Shown here in pieces: positions 33,229 through 41,420 of a DNA stretch of 64,000 nt. This stretch comes from CATQGW01 sp965242565 (GTDB taxonomy: Bacteria > Chloroflexota > Dehalococcoidia > Bin125). How positions within the stretch are numbered: position 1 is the first letter of the stretch; the number at the start of each line of letters is the position of its first letter. The position numbers and the translations under genes were made by a program. A model generated the notes under the pieces. The model was not told where the DNA came from and did no database searches. It worked only from the letters and a program-made list of their open reading frames with translations. Location: positions 558,001-622,000 of the forward strand of contig OZ251457.1 of assembly GCA_965242565.1 (NCBI GenBank). Direction: 5' to 3'.

Positions 33229-34482
33229 TTAGGCCACGACTCCAGCCGCCGTCAGCGCCGCGATCTGCTCAATGCCGAGCCCCAACTCGCCGCGCAGAAT
33301 CTCCAGCGTGTGTTCGCCGAGCAGCGGGGCGCGCCGCGCGTGACGCCACGGCGTGCCGGAGAGGATGTATGGCGCGCCCGGATAGGTTGCGGTCAGGTCG
33401 TGTTCGGGATGCTCGACCTCGATGAAGAAGCCGCGCTCGTGCCAGTGCCGATCCTCCGCCGCTTCGTCGGGCGTGCGGATGATCGACCAGGCCGCGCCCG
33501 CCTGCTGCGCGCCGTGGTAGATGTCTTCCGCGTCGTTGGCGGCGATGTACTCCGCGATCTGCTCGAGCATCCGCACCGCCGTCGGCTGGCGCAGCCCCAG
33601 CTGGCGCTTGCGGCCGTCGAGCAGCTCCGGATCGCTCAGCTCCGCGCCGTGCCCGTCGCGCTGAATCAGCTCGACCAGCCGCAGCCAGGCCGCCTCGCTG
33701 CGCGGCATCCCGAAGATGTTGATCAAGCGGTCGTCGGCGGTCGGATACTGCCACGGCTCGGTCGGCTGCGGGCCGGCGTGCCGCCCGGTCTGGCGCAGCA
33801 GCGGATGGCGCTCGTAGAGCGCCCAGGGCGCGGAGGATTCGATCGTGAACGCGCACGCCTCATGCACCGAGGCGTCGATGTGCTGCCCGCGCCCCGATTC
33901 CTCGCGCTCGGAGAGCGCCGCAATCGCCCCGAACACCGCGTAGTAGGCAGCGATATGCCCCGCGTGGTGCTCGGTCGGGCGGATCGGCGGCGCGCCCTCC
34001 AGGTTGTCATAACCGCAGGAACCCATCGGACCGCCCAGCGCCAGCCCCACCCCGTCGGACCAGGCCCACTCCGCCCACGGTCCGTCCTGTCCGAACGGCG
34101 TGATCGACAGCACGATCAGCCGCGGATAGGCGTCGGCCAGCAGCACCGGGTCAAAGGGGCGATCGACGGTGGGCTGGGCGGTCTCCAGCACGATGTCGAC
34201 CTCCGAGGCGAGCCGCAGGAAGAGGTCCAGTCCGTCGTCGGAGGCGAGATCCAGCGCGAGCGAGCGCTTGTCGGCGTTGTAGTACCACCAGAAGAGGGAG
34301 CGCTCAGGGCCGGGCAGATCCTCGAGGAAGGGGCCGATCCTCCGCCCCGCGTCGCCGGCGGGCGGCTCGATCTTGATCACGTCCGCCCCCAGGTTGGCCA
34401 GCAGCCGCCCCGCATACTGCCCAAACGGATCGCTCAGATCCAGCACCCGCACGCCGTCTAGCGGCGTCGCGTCGGCTGTCAT
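33229..34482 (-). CDS. CaiB/BaiF family CoA-transferase
   Basis: A 417-residue class III CoA-transferase. N-terminal GVRVLDLSDPFGQYAGRLLANLGADVIKIE, NADKRSLALDL, GQHIDASVHEAC and the C-terminal Gly/Pro interlock region. It moves CoA between carboxylic acids through an aspartyl-CoA intermediate. It lies 4 nt after a second CaiB gene. Their close pairing suggests a heteromeric enzyme or sequential steps in one acyl-CoA degradation route. Confidence 0.88.
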   Translation of the reverse strand: MTADATPLDGVRVLDLSDPFGQYAGRLLANLGADVIKIEPPAGDAGRRIGPFLEDLPGPERSLFWWYYNADKRSLALDLASDDGLDLFLRLASEVDIVLETAQPTVDRPFDPVLLADAYPRLIVLSITPFGQDGPWAEWAWSDGVGLALGGPMGSCGYDNLEGAPPIRPTEHHAGHIAAYYAVFGAIAALSEREESGRGQHIDASVHEACAFTIESSAPWALYERHPLLRQTGRHAGPQPTEPWQYPTADDRLINIFGMPRSEAAWLRLVELIQRDGHGAELSDPELLDGRKRQLGLRQPTAVRMLEQIAEYIAANDAEDIYHGAQQAGAAWSIIRTPDEAAEDRHWHERGFFIEVEHPEHDLTATYPGAPYILSGTPWRHARRAPLLGEHTLEILRGELGLGIEQIAALTAAGVVA

Positions 34483-34486
34483 CGCG

Positions 34487-35731
34487 CTAACCCAGCGCCC
34501 CGGCGATCAGCAGATCGCCGATCTGCTCCGCATCCAACCCAAGCAGCTCGCCGTAGACATAATCGTTCGCCTCGCCCAGGCGCGGCCCCGGCCGATCGCG
34601 GTGCGCCGGCGTGCGCGAGAGTTGGACCGGCAGGCCGTCGGTTTCGTGCTCGCCGATCACCTCGTGCTCGCGTCGCGCGGTCCACTCCCGATGCCGCAGC
34701 TGCGGATCGCGCTCCACCAGATCGACGCCGTTCTGCACCACGCCGGCGGGGATGCCGGCCTCTTGCAGGCGCAGCATCAGCGCGCGCCCGTCCTGCGCGC
34801 TGGTCCAGACCGCGATCAGATCGTCCAGCTCGTCCTCGTGGCGCAGCCGCGCGGGGAGCGTGGCGAAGCGCTCGTCCTCGCGCCAGTCGGGATGATTGCT
34901 CAGCGCGCAGAGCTCGGCCCACTGCGCGTCGGTCAGGCAGGTGATCATGATCCAGTTGTCGTCGCCCGCCGTGGGGTAGGTGTTGTGCGGCGCGGCGCGC
35001 GGCCAGACGCTGCGGTTGCCGGGCGGATTGCCCGTCTCCGCGTAGCGCCGCCCGTTGACCGTGAAATCGAGCGTCGCCGGACCGGTCAGCACCATCCCGC
35101 TCTCCACCTGCGAGAGGTCGATGTGCTGCCCCTCGCCGGTCCGACGCCGATGATGCAGGGCCGCCGCGATCGCCGCCGCCGCCGTGAACCCCGCCATGTG
35201 ATCGAGGTAGGAGTAGCCCCAGCCGGCCGGCTCGCCGCCCGCGAAGCCCGACATCGCGGTCAGCCCCGAGAGCGCCTGCGCCGTCGGCCCCCAGGTGCCG
35301 TAGTCGCGCTGCGGTCCGCTGTGCCCGAAGCCGCAAAGCGAGACATAAATGATGTCCTCCCGAATCGCCCGCTGCTCCGCGTAGCCCAGCCCCCACGACT
35401 CCAGCACCCGCGACGAGTAGTTCTCGACCACCACATCCGACATCGCGATCAGCCGCTTGAGCAGCTCCAGCCCCTGCGGGTGCCGCGCGTTGAGCGTGAT
35501 CGAGCGCTTGTTGCGATTGAGCCAGTTGAACATGCCCGACGAATCGGGCGGCTCGAACCCGTTCGGGTGCGGACGCCCGAAGCGGATCGAGTCCAGCGTC
35601 TGCTGATTTTCGACGCGGATCACTTCCGCGCCGAAATCGGCCAGCAGCCGTGTGCAGGTCGGCCCGGCCACGATCCAGGTGAAGTCGATCACGCGGATGC
35701 CGCTCAGCGGCGGCGCGCCCGATTCACTCAT
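34487..35731 (-). CDS. CaiB/BaiF family CoA-transferase
   Basis: A 414-residue paralogue of the next gene. IRVIDFTWIVAGPTCTRLLADFGAEVIRVE, NRNKRSITLNARHPQG, YSYLDHMAGFTAAAAI and GQHIDLSQVESG match class III CoA-transferases. It sits 6 nt downstream of the DUF35 gene. In this operon it probably activates the substrate as a CoA ester for the thiolase-like protein; this is inference from order. Confidence 0.88.
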   Translation of the reverse strand: MSESGAPPLSGIRVIDFTWIVAGPTCTRLLADFGAEVIRVENQQTLDSIRFGRPHPNGFEPPDSSGMFNWLNRNKRSITLNARHPQGLELLKRLIAMSDVVVENYSSRVLESWGLGYAEQRAIREDIIYVSLCGFGHSGPQRDYGTWGPTAQALSGLTAMSGFAGGEPAGWGYSYLDHMAGFTAAAAIAAALHHRRRTGEGQHIDLSQVESGMVLTGPATLDFTVNGRRYAETGNPPGNRSVWPRAAPHNTYPTAGDDNWIMITCLTDAQWAELCALSNHPDWREDERFATLPARLRHEDELDDLIAVWTSAQDGRALMLRLQEAGIPAGVVQNGVDLVERDPQLRHREWTARREHEVIGEHETDGLPVQLSRTPAHRDRPGPRLGEANDYVYGELLGLDAEQIGDLLIAGALG

Positions 35732-35737
35732 GTTCGC

Positions 35738-36157
35738 TCAGGCCGGCTCGAACTTGGGCAGCGTGACCTCATCGGTCACGTCGTCGAAGTAGACCCGCAC
35801 GCGCATCCCGACGCGGATTTCGTCGTCGCCCACGTTGACCAGCGTCGTCTGCATCCGCGGGCCCTCGTCCAGCTCGACCACGGCGAGGACGTAGGGGATG
35901 TCCTCCTTCCACGACGGGTGGTAGAGCTGGTGCATCCGCCCCCACGTGTAGACCACGCCCGCGCCGGAAGACTCGCGCCACTCCCACTCGGTCGACCAGT
36001 CTTTGGTGCAGCGGTCGCTGTAGGGGTACTGGTAGTGATCGGCGGAGGGGAAGTACTGCAAGAGCAGCCTGTGCTCGCGCAGCGCGTCAAACCACGGCTG
36101 CGTGTTCTCGTCGGGGGTGGGCAGCGGCTTGTCGTAGGTCATGTTGTCGGAGCTCAT
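35738..36157 (-). CDS. DUF35 OB-fold protein, zinc ribbon degenerate
   Basis: A 139-residue protein. The family's N-terminal helix and ribbon (FDALREHRLLLQYFPSADHY, YPYSDRCTKDWSTEWEW) precede an OB fold (GAGVVYTWGRMHQLYHPSW, LVNVGDDEIRVGMRVRVYF). DUF35 proteins partner thiolase-like enzymes and may shuttle acyl-CoA. Only one of the four usual ribbon Cys remains, so zinc is probably not bound. It lies 8 nt after the thiolase-like gene, the arrangement seen with Ltp2-type retro-aldolases. Confidence 0.82.
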   Translation of the reverse strand: MSSDNMTYDKPLPTPDENTQPWFDALREHRLLLQYFPSADHYQYPYSDRCTKDWSTEWEWRESSGAGVVYTWGRMHQLYHPSWKEDIPYVLAVVELDEGPRMQTTLVNVGDDEIRVGMRVRVYFDDVTDEVTLPKFEPA

Positions 36158-36165
36158 CGCGGCGC

Positions 36166-37352
36166 TCAGTTGGCGTTCGGGGAGAAGATGATCGTGCCAT
36201 GGGTGTCGAGCGTGCCGCCGTTGCCCGAGCAGAGCACGATGTCGTGCTGCTCGACCTGCCGCTCGCCGCCCGATCCGCGCGCCTGGATCACCCCTTCCGA
36301 GATCGGCGTCATGCCCCACATGTAGTAGCTGGACAGCTGCCCGCCGCCGGTGTTGATCGGTAGCGCGCCGCCCGGCCGCGTGTGGCCCTCGGCCACCCAG
36401 TCGGCCGCCTCGCCCTTGCCCACGATGCCGTAGTCCTCGATCGTCCGCAGCACCGTGTAGGTGTAGCAGTCGTAGAACTCGCAGACATCCACGTCCTCAG
36501 GCCCCACGCCGGCCATCCGGTAGGCCGTCTCGCCGGCGATCGTCGCGCCCGAGGTCGTGCCCACCTCGACATCGGCGTGCGGCAGATTGCCCGGGTGCCC
36601 CTGCCCCATGCCCCAGATGTAGGCGGGGTCGGATTGGAGGTCGCGGGCCCGCTCGGCGGTGGTCACGATCGTCGCCACCGCGCCGTTGGAGACCAGGCAG
36701 CAGTCGAGCAGGTGGAACGGCTCGATGATCCAGCGCGAGTTGTGGTAGTCCTCCAGCGTGATCGGGTCGCGCATTGTGGCGTGCGGGTTCATCGTCGCCC
36801 ACTCGCGCTGCGCGACGGCGACCTTGCCGAAGTGGTCGTTGGTCGCGCCGTAGGTCTCCATGTAGCGCCGCGCGGCCAGCGCGTAGGAGGTGTTGGCGCC
36901 GTAGAAGCCGAAGGCCGGCATGAGTGAGTTCATGCCGACCGGCCCGCGCCGCCCGCCGCCGCCGTAGGCTGCGCCCGCCGAGCCGCCCTTCTGCAGCGGC
37001 GCGTCGGAGAACACGCAGGCCACGTAGTTGGCCATCCCGTGATGCACCGCCATCGCGGCGTACTGGATCATCGCCGAGGCCGTCGCGCCGAACGAGTTCA
37101 TGTGGTTGAGCAGCCGCAGATTGCGCAGCCCCAGATAGTTCTGGAGCGGAATCGAGATGCCGGTGCCCATCATCCCCGTGATGCCGGGGTTGATCAGCAG
37201 GCCGTCGAGGTCGTCCTTTTCCAGCCGGCGTCGGCCAGGGCCAGGCGGATCGCCTCGCCGGCGAACCACGAGGCGTCGTGCCCGTAGACCTTGCCCATCT
37301 CGGTGATTCCCAGCCCGCAAACCGCCGTCTGCCCGCGAATCGGATCTGCCAT
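36166..37352 (-). pseudogene. Thiolase-like (SCP-x/Ltp2-type) protein gene with one frameshift
   Basis: The N-terminus from ATG 37352 reads MADPIRGQTAVCGLGITEMG, WFAGEAIRLALADAGWK. The frame then shifts within the A4 run (T4 at 37217-37220 on +), and the body continues DDLDGLLINPGITGMMG... to SGNGGTLDTHGTIIFSP. One extra A restores a continuous ~395-residue protein (GWKKDDLDGL). The body has thiolase-fold landmarks (RLLNHMNSFGATASAM in the nucleophile-helix position, VDVCEFYDCYTYTVL, LPINTGGG) but no obvious nucleophilic Cys in the first block. That fits a thiolase-like aldolase that works with DUF35. The frameshift may be a sequencing error in a homopolymer. Confidence 0.75.
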
Positions 37353-37476
37353 GGTCAGTCCCTTCAGCATCCGCGCGCATTCTAGCAGCGAGCCCCGCCC
37401 CGCCTGACGTTCGCTCTGCTCAGCGCTCATATGATGAAGGCCAAACCGGCCGACCACCGTGTGCGAGGGGCAGCGG

Positions 37477-37989
37477 ATGGTGGACGAAGCGACGGACAAC
37501 GACGGTTTCGACGAGACTCTGGCCGATCGTGCCTCGGCGTTCTATGAGATCGCGCGACGGATGCTCGATCAGCAGTTGGGGGCCGTCACGACGCTGGAGA
37601 ACCGCCTCGCCACCGCCGCGAGCCTCAACGCAGTGATCGCTGCGCTGTTCGCCGCCGCGATCGCGCTGCCGAGCCGCGAACCGCCTGTCGCGCTCTGGGC
37701 GCTGGCGATCGTCGTCCTCTCGCTCTTCGCCGCCGGAGCGTTCTGCGGCTACCAAGCCGTCAGCGCCCGCAACTGGTCAGTCGGCATTGATCCGCGAGAT
37801 GCGCAACTCTTCATACACCTGGACGCGGGACATCAGTGGGCGATGGCGGGGCATGCGATGGTCGACGCCTATTACGAAAATGTCGCAAAGCTCTCCCGTA
37901 AGGAACGCTGGACCAGATATGCCGTCGCACTGACGGCGACCAACGCGGCTGTCGTGTCAGCCGCCGCGATCATCGTGACGATCCCGTGA
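37477..37989 (+). CDS. Three-helix membrane protein, paralogue 2
   Basis: A 170-residue protein with the layout of the 21646 protein: amphipathic N-terminus (ARRMLDQQLGAVTTLENRLAT), helix pair (LNAVIAALFAAAIAL and ALWALAIVVLSLFAAGAF), cytoplasmic part (RNWSVGIDPRDAQLFIHLDA, AMVDAYYENVAKLSRKERW) and a last helix (AVALTATNAAVVSAAAIIV). ATG start with GAGGGG 6 nt upstream. 25 nt beyond its stop ends a convergent small gene. Function unknown. Confidence 0.65.
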   Translation: MVDEATDNDGFDETLADRASAFYEIARRMLDQQLGAVTTLENRLATAASLNAVIAALFAAAIALPSREPPVALWALAIVVLSLFAAGAFCGYQAVSARNWSVGIDPRDAQLFIHLDAGHQWAMAGHAMVDAYYENVAKLSRKERWTRYAVALTATNAAVVSAAAIIVTIP

Positions 37990-38014
37990 TGAGTTCGCTG
38001 GTCGGCTCATGGCC

Positions 38015-38194
38015 TTAGAACTTCGTGATCGTCGCCAGCTCGCCCCGCGGCGGCAGGTCGTAGCGCTCCTCCAGATACTCCACGAACGATTCGCTCCACT
38101 CCCGCAGCTCGGCCTCATTTTCGGGGATCCGACCCTCCCACTTCGTCTTCCAGAGGGAGTTTTCACCGCGGCGGCTCTTGTCGCTGTCGCCCAT
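38015..38194 (-). CDS. Small convergent partner of membrane paralogue 2
   Basis: A 59-residue protein: MGDSDKSRRGENSLWKTKW, an acidic helical centre (ENEAELREWSESFVEYLEER) and a C-terminus YDLPPRGELATITKF that matches the LPPPGPEVLVTKGL end of the two 37-residue proteins nearby. The ATG at 38194 is preferred over 38233. The upstream CTAGAATGG falls at the place where the sister genes have the same string as a -10-like element, not coding sequence. Function unknown. Confidence 0.55.
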   Translation of the reverse strand: MGDSDKSRRGENSLWKTKWEGRIPENEAELREWSESFVEYLEERYDLPPRGELATITKF

Positions 38195-38300
38195 CGCCCG
38201 CGCCTCTCTGGTCGAACGGTCCCGCCTCGCCATTCTAGCTCTCCGGGTGCGCAGCCGTCTCGTCTAGCGTGAGAGGCGCATGGACGGACCGGAGCGAGCC

Positions 38301-38816
38301 ATGGCCGACGAGCGCGACACTCAATCCAACGGTGATGGCGCGGCCGCCGCCGCCATCCTCTACGAGATCGCCCGCTGGCGCTTGGATGAGCAGCTGGAGC
38401 GCGTGAAGTCGCAGGACAACAAGCTTGCAGCGACATTCACCTTGAACGCTGCCGTGATCGCGCTGTTTGGAGCAGCGCTCGCGTTCGCAGACCGTGAGTT
38501 CCCCTATCACGTTTGGGGGCTCGCCATCGGGGTGTTCGGCGTGTTTCTCACGAATCTGATGTTCGCCTATCGCGCCTATCGGCAGAATGAATGGAGCTTC
38601 CGGCCGGACCTCCACCGGCTCAGTGATCTGGCTGAGGCGCACTCAAGCGACACAATTCGACACTGGGTGGCGCGCGAGATCATGACCTCGCTCGCGCACA
38701 ACGAAGCGTTGCTGCGACAGAAAGGACGAGACGGACGTGTGGCGTTTGCCGCGGCGATTATCGACGCAGCGCTCGTCGGCGTCACCGCGATTGCGGCGAC
38801 TGCGCCGTTTGCCTGA
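38301..38816 (+). CDS. Three-helix membrane protein, paralogue 3
   Basis: A 171-residue protein, the clearest of the family: EIARWRLDEQLERVKSQDNK, helices LNAAVIALFGAALAF and WGLAIGVFGVFLTNLMFAY, cytoplasmic stretch (PDLHRLSDLAEAHSSDTI, VAREIMTSLAHNEALL) and terminal helix AAIIDAALVGVTAIAAT. It shares LDxQL...KLAxxFxLNAxV with paralogues 1 and 2. Start ATG 38301 (GGAG 7 nt upstream) or 38280. 19 nt past its stop lies the end of a convergent 37-residue gene. Confidence 0.65.
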   Translation: MADERDTQSNGDGAAAAAILYEIARWRLDEQLERVKSQDNKLAATFTLNAAVIALFGAALAFADREFPYHVWGLAIGVFGVFLTNLMFAYRAYRQNEWSFRPDLHRLSDLAEAHSSDTIRHWVAREIMTSLAHNEALLRQKGRDGRVAFAAAIIDAALVGVTAIAATAPFA

Positions 38817-38835
38817 AGAGAAGGCCGTTTCTCCG

Positions 38836-38949
38836 CTAGAGAGGTTTGTAGATCAGCACTTCCGGGCCAGGCGGCGGCAGGTCGGGCCGTGGCTTGCGTG
38901 GTTCCTTCGTCGCGGTCGTCGGCTTCGGTTCGGACTTCGTGTCGGCCAT
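38836..38949 (-). CDS. 37-residue LPPPGPE protein, copy 1
   Basis: Start ATG 38949, stop TAG 38838-38836. Sequence features: MADTKSEPKPTTATKEPRKP, then DLPPPGPEVLIYKPL. GAGGGG lies about 7 nt before the ATG and TAGAAT about 20 nt before it. It is highly similar to the next gene over its whole length, at protein level more than in the spacer, which supports coding. Probably disordered with a short C-terminal recognition motif. Convergent with membrane paralogue 3. Confidence 0.6.
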   Translation of the reverse strand: MADTKSEPKPTTATKEPRKPRPDLPPPGPEVLIYKPL

Positions 38950-39022
38950 CTCTGCACCCCTCGTCCATTCTAGCTCGCTCACGGAACCGTGATGCCCTCT
39001 GCCTCGCCGACAAAGGCAGCGG

Positions 39023-39136
39023 CTACAGCCCCTTCGTCACCAGCACTTCCGGACCCGGCGGCGGAAGCTCGTGCTTGGGCGTGCGCGGCTCTTTCGCATC
39101 CGCCGGCGGTTTCGTCTCAGACTTCGTGTCTGCCAT
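39023..39136 (-). CDS. 37-residue LPPPGPE protein, copy 2
   Basis: Start ATG 39136, stop TAG. MADTKSETKPPADAKEPRTP, then ELPPPGPEVLVTKGL. With copy 1 it forms a tandem duplication of 187 bp that includes the promoter-like CCATTCTAG string. Conserved N-terminal MADTKSE and C-terminal LPPPGPEVL flank a variable middle. Function unknown. Confidence 0.6.
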   Translation of the reverse strand: MADTKSETKPPADAKEPRTPKHELPPPGPEVLVTKGL

Positions 39137-39165
39137 CTCAGCACTCCCCGTCCATTCTAGCCCGC

Positions 39166-39978
39166 TTACAGCACTGTGATGTCCTCTGCGCCGTCCACGT
39201 TGATCGTGTTGCCCGTCAGCCAGTTCGACTCCGTCGCGCTCAGCGCGATGATCGCCTCCGCGATGTCCGACGGCTCCGTCACTCGACCCGACGGATTGTG
39301 ATTCCGCGCGAACTCCAGCAGCTGCACGCCCGCCGGAATCTTCTCCAGCGCCGGCGTGTGCGTGATGCCCGCCTTGATCGCATTCGCCGCGATCCCCAGC
39401 GGCGCCAACTCCACCGCCAACTGCCGCAGATGCGCCGCCAGCGCCGCTTTCGCCGCCGAAACCGCCCCGTACTGCGGAATCACCCGCAGATCACCGCCCG
39501 AGGTCATCCCGTAGATCTTGCCGCCCTGCCCCAGCAGCCCGCGCGACACCATGTCCTGCGTCCAGTAGACGACCGAATTCGCCATCACGTCCAGCGTCAT
39601 CTCCATCTGCCGCTGCGTGATCGGGCGCTCCTCCTTCGCCCCGATGTACGGCCCCAGCGTGCCGAACGCCAGGGAGTGCAGCAGCACCCTGACCGTCTTG
39701 GGTCCGTCGGCTGAGTCCAGGCAGGCGCGCAGATCATCGAGCGCTGTGCTCCGCTTCTCTGCATCCGCCGCGTTGATGTTGTGAAACACCGCCTCGCGCT
39801 CGTGCGACTCGATCTCACTCACAATCCGCTCCACGTTGGCCATCGTCGAGCGCCGGTCCAGATGCACCCCGAAGATGTGCATCCCCGCCTCTGCCAGCGC
39901 CGTCGCGCAGGCCGCGCCGAAGCCGCTCGACGCACCCAGAATCACCGCCCACTCTCCGTCCAGCGCCGGATTTCGCAC
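39166..39978 (-). CDS. SDR-family enoyl-ACP reductase-like protein (FabL/FabI type)
   Basis: A 270-residue short-chain dehydrogenase: AVILGASSGFGAACATAL cofactor loop, catalytic Tyr170 and Lys177 in QYGAVSAAKAALAAH. The Tyr-x6-Lys spacing is that of enoyl-ACP reductases (FabI/FabL), not the Tyr-x3-Lys of ordinary SDRs. The C-terminus (NPSGRVTEPSDIAEAIIAL, TGNTINVDGAEDITVL) also follows FabL. It probably performs the last reduction of fatty-acid elongation. A different enoyl-thioester substrate is possible. Confidence 0.78.
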   Translation of the reverse strand: MRNPALDGEWAVILGASSGFGAACATALAEAGMHIFGVHLDRRSTMANVERIVSEIESHEREAVFHNINAADAEKRSTALDDLRACLDSADGPKTVRVLLHSLAFGTLGPYIGAKEERPITQRQMEMTLDVMANSVVYWTQDMVSRGLLGQGGKIYGMTSGGDLRVIPQYGAVSAAKAALAAHLRQLAVELAPLGIAANAIKAGITHTPALEKIPAGVQLLEFARNHNPSGRVTEPSDIAEAIIALSATESNWLTGNTINVDGAEDITVL

Positions 39979-40027
39979 AGCTTGCTTCCCTTCCTGATGC
40001 TCGCCTGATCCCCGTCGGCCCGACGAA

Positions 40028-41338
40028 TCAGGCCGACGTGAAGCGCCGCACCACCTCGAACAGGATCTGAATCCCCGTGTTCAGGCCGTCGATCGGAATG
40101 CGCTCGTTGTGCCCATGCACGCCCGACGCCAGCGACGCATCCATCAGCGTCGGCACGAAGCCGTAGGCATGCACCCCGTGACGCCGCAGCACCCGCGAAT
40201 CAGTGAAGCCCACGCAGGTCGAGGGCACCACCAGCGCCCCCTCGATCTGCTCCCGCACCACATCCTCCACGACCGCCACCAACTCCGTCTGGAACTCCGC
40301 CGCCGGCGACTCCGACTGGAAGACCGCCTCGATCTCTACTTTGTCGTCGTCGATCACCTCGCGCAGCTTGGCGATGAACGCCTCGTGCGACTCGCCCGGC
40401 AGCAGGCGGCAGTCCAGCGTCGCCTCCGCATCGGCCGGAATCACGTTGTGCTTGAAGCCGCTCGTCGCCCCCGTGTTCGAGATCGTGTTCTGCGTGATCG
40501 CCGAGAATGTCGGATACTTCTGCCGCAGCCGCTTCACCGAGGGCGCGCCTTTCGGCCACGCACCGCCCTTCCGCATCCGTTGCAGCATCTCGTCGGTCTG
40601 CGGCTGCACCACGATCGCCTGATCCCACTCCTGAATGCGATACAGCGCGCGCACCAGCCGATCGACCGCGTTGTCCCCGTGCGGCGTCGAACCGTGCCCC
40701 GGCTGCCCCTCGGCCCGCAGCCGCAACCAGAGCGGACCCTTCTCGGAGGGCGCGCAGGCGAACACCGGGTGCTGCGAACCGAGAAAGTTCAACGAGCCCA
40801 TCCCGCCTTCGTTGAGCGCGAACTCCGGCTCCGTCAGCCAGTCGCGGTGCTCCGTGTCCAGCCACTCCATCCCGAACGCGCTGCCCGCCTCCTCGTCGGC
40901 CACTGCCAGGAACACGATGTCGCGGTTCGGCGTCAGCTTCAGGCGCTTGAACAGCAGCATCACCAGCAGTTCGAGGATGCCCATGCTCTTCATGTCCAGT
41001 GCGCCGCGCCCCCAGATGTGATCGTCGCGCACCTCGGCGGCGAACGGATCGACATCCCAGAACTCGCGCTGCGCCGGCACCACATCGGTGTGATTGAGCA
41101 GCATCAGCGGGCGGCGCTCGCCCGTCCCCGCCAGCCGCGTCCGCATCGACACCCGCCCAGGCCCCGCCTCCACATACTCCGTCTCGTAGCCCTCGGCCTC
41201 CAGCCGCTGCGCGAGAAACTCCGCCGCCACCTGCTCGTTGCCCGGCGGATTTGTCGTGTCGATCCGCAGATAGTCCGTCAGCGTGCTGACGATCTCCGCG
41301 GTGATCTCGTCCCAGTTGATCGGCGGCGCATCGGGCAT
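40028..41338 (-). CDS. M20-family metallopeptidase
   Basis: A 436-residue di-zinc hydrolase of the M20 (ArgE/DapE/carboxypeptidase) type. Zinc-ligand blocks: LLNHTDVVPAQ, WGRGALDMKSMG, LAVADEEAGSAFG, ALNEGGMG and the terminal SGVHGHNERI. The catalytic dimerisation domain lies at about 200-310. Substrate is probably a dipeptide or N-acyl amino acid. Minus strand, upstream of the FabL-like gene by about 50 nt. Confidence 0.88.
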   Translation of the reverse strand: MPDAPPINWDEITAEIVSTLTDYLRIDTTNPPGNEQVAAEFLAQRLEAEGYETEYVEAGPGRVSMRTRLAGTGERRPLMLLNHTDVVPAQREFWDVDPFAAEVRDDHIWGRGALDMKSMGILELLVMLLFKRLKLTPNRDIVFLAVADEEAGSAFGMEWLDTEHRDWLTEPEFALNEGGMGSLNFLGSQHPVFACAPSEKGPLWLRLRAEGQPGHGSTPHGDNAVDRLVRALYRIQEWDQAIVVQPQTDEMLQRMRKGGAWPKGAPSVKRLRQKYPTFSAITQNTISNTGATSGFKHNVIPADAEATLDCRLLPGESHEAFIAKLREVIDDDKVEIEAVFQSESPAAEFQTELVAVVEDVVREQIEGALVVPSTCVGFTDSRVLRRHGVHAYGFVPTLMDASLASGVHGHNERIPIDGLNTGIQILFEVVRRFTSA

Positions 41339-41420
41339 GCCGTGAGTATACGAACCCTGCGCCTACGTGCTGGCGCCCGCCTCCATCTATGCCCGCCTAC
41401 ATGTCTGTCTCCAAGCCCGC

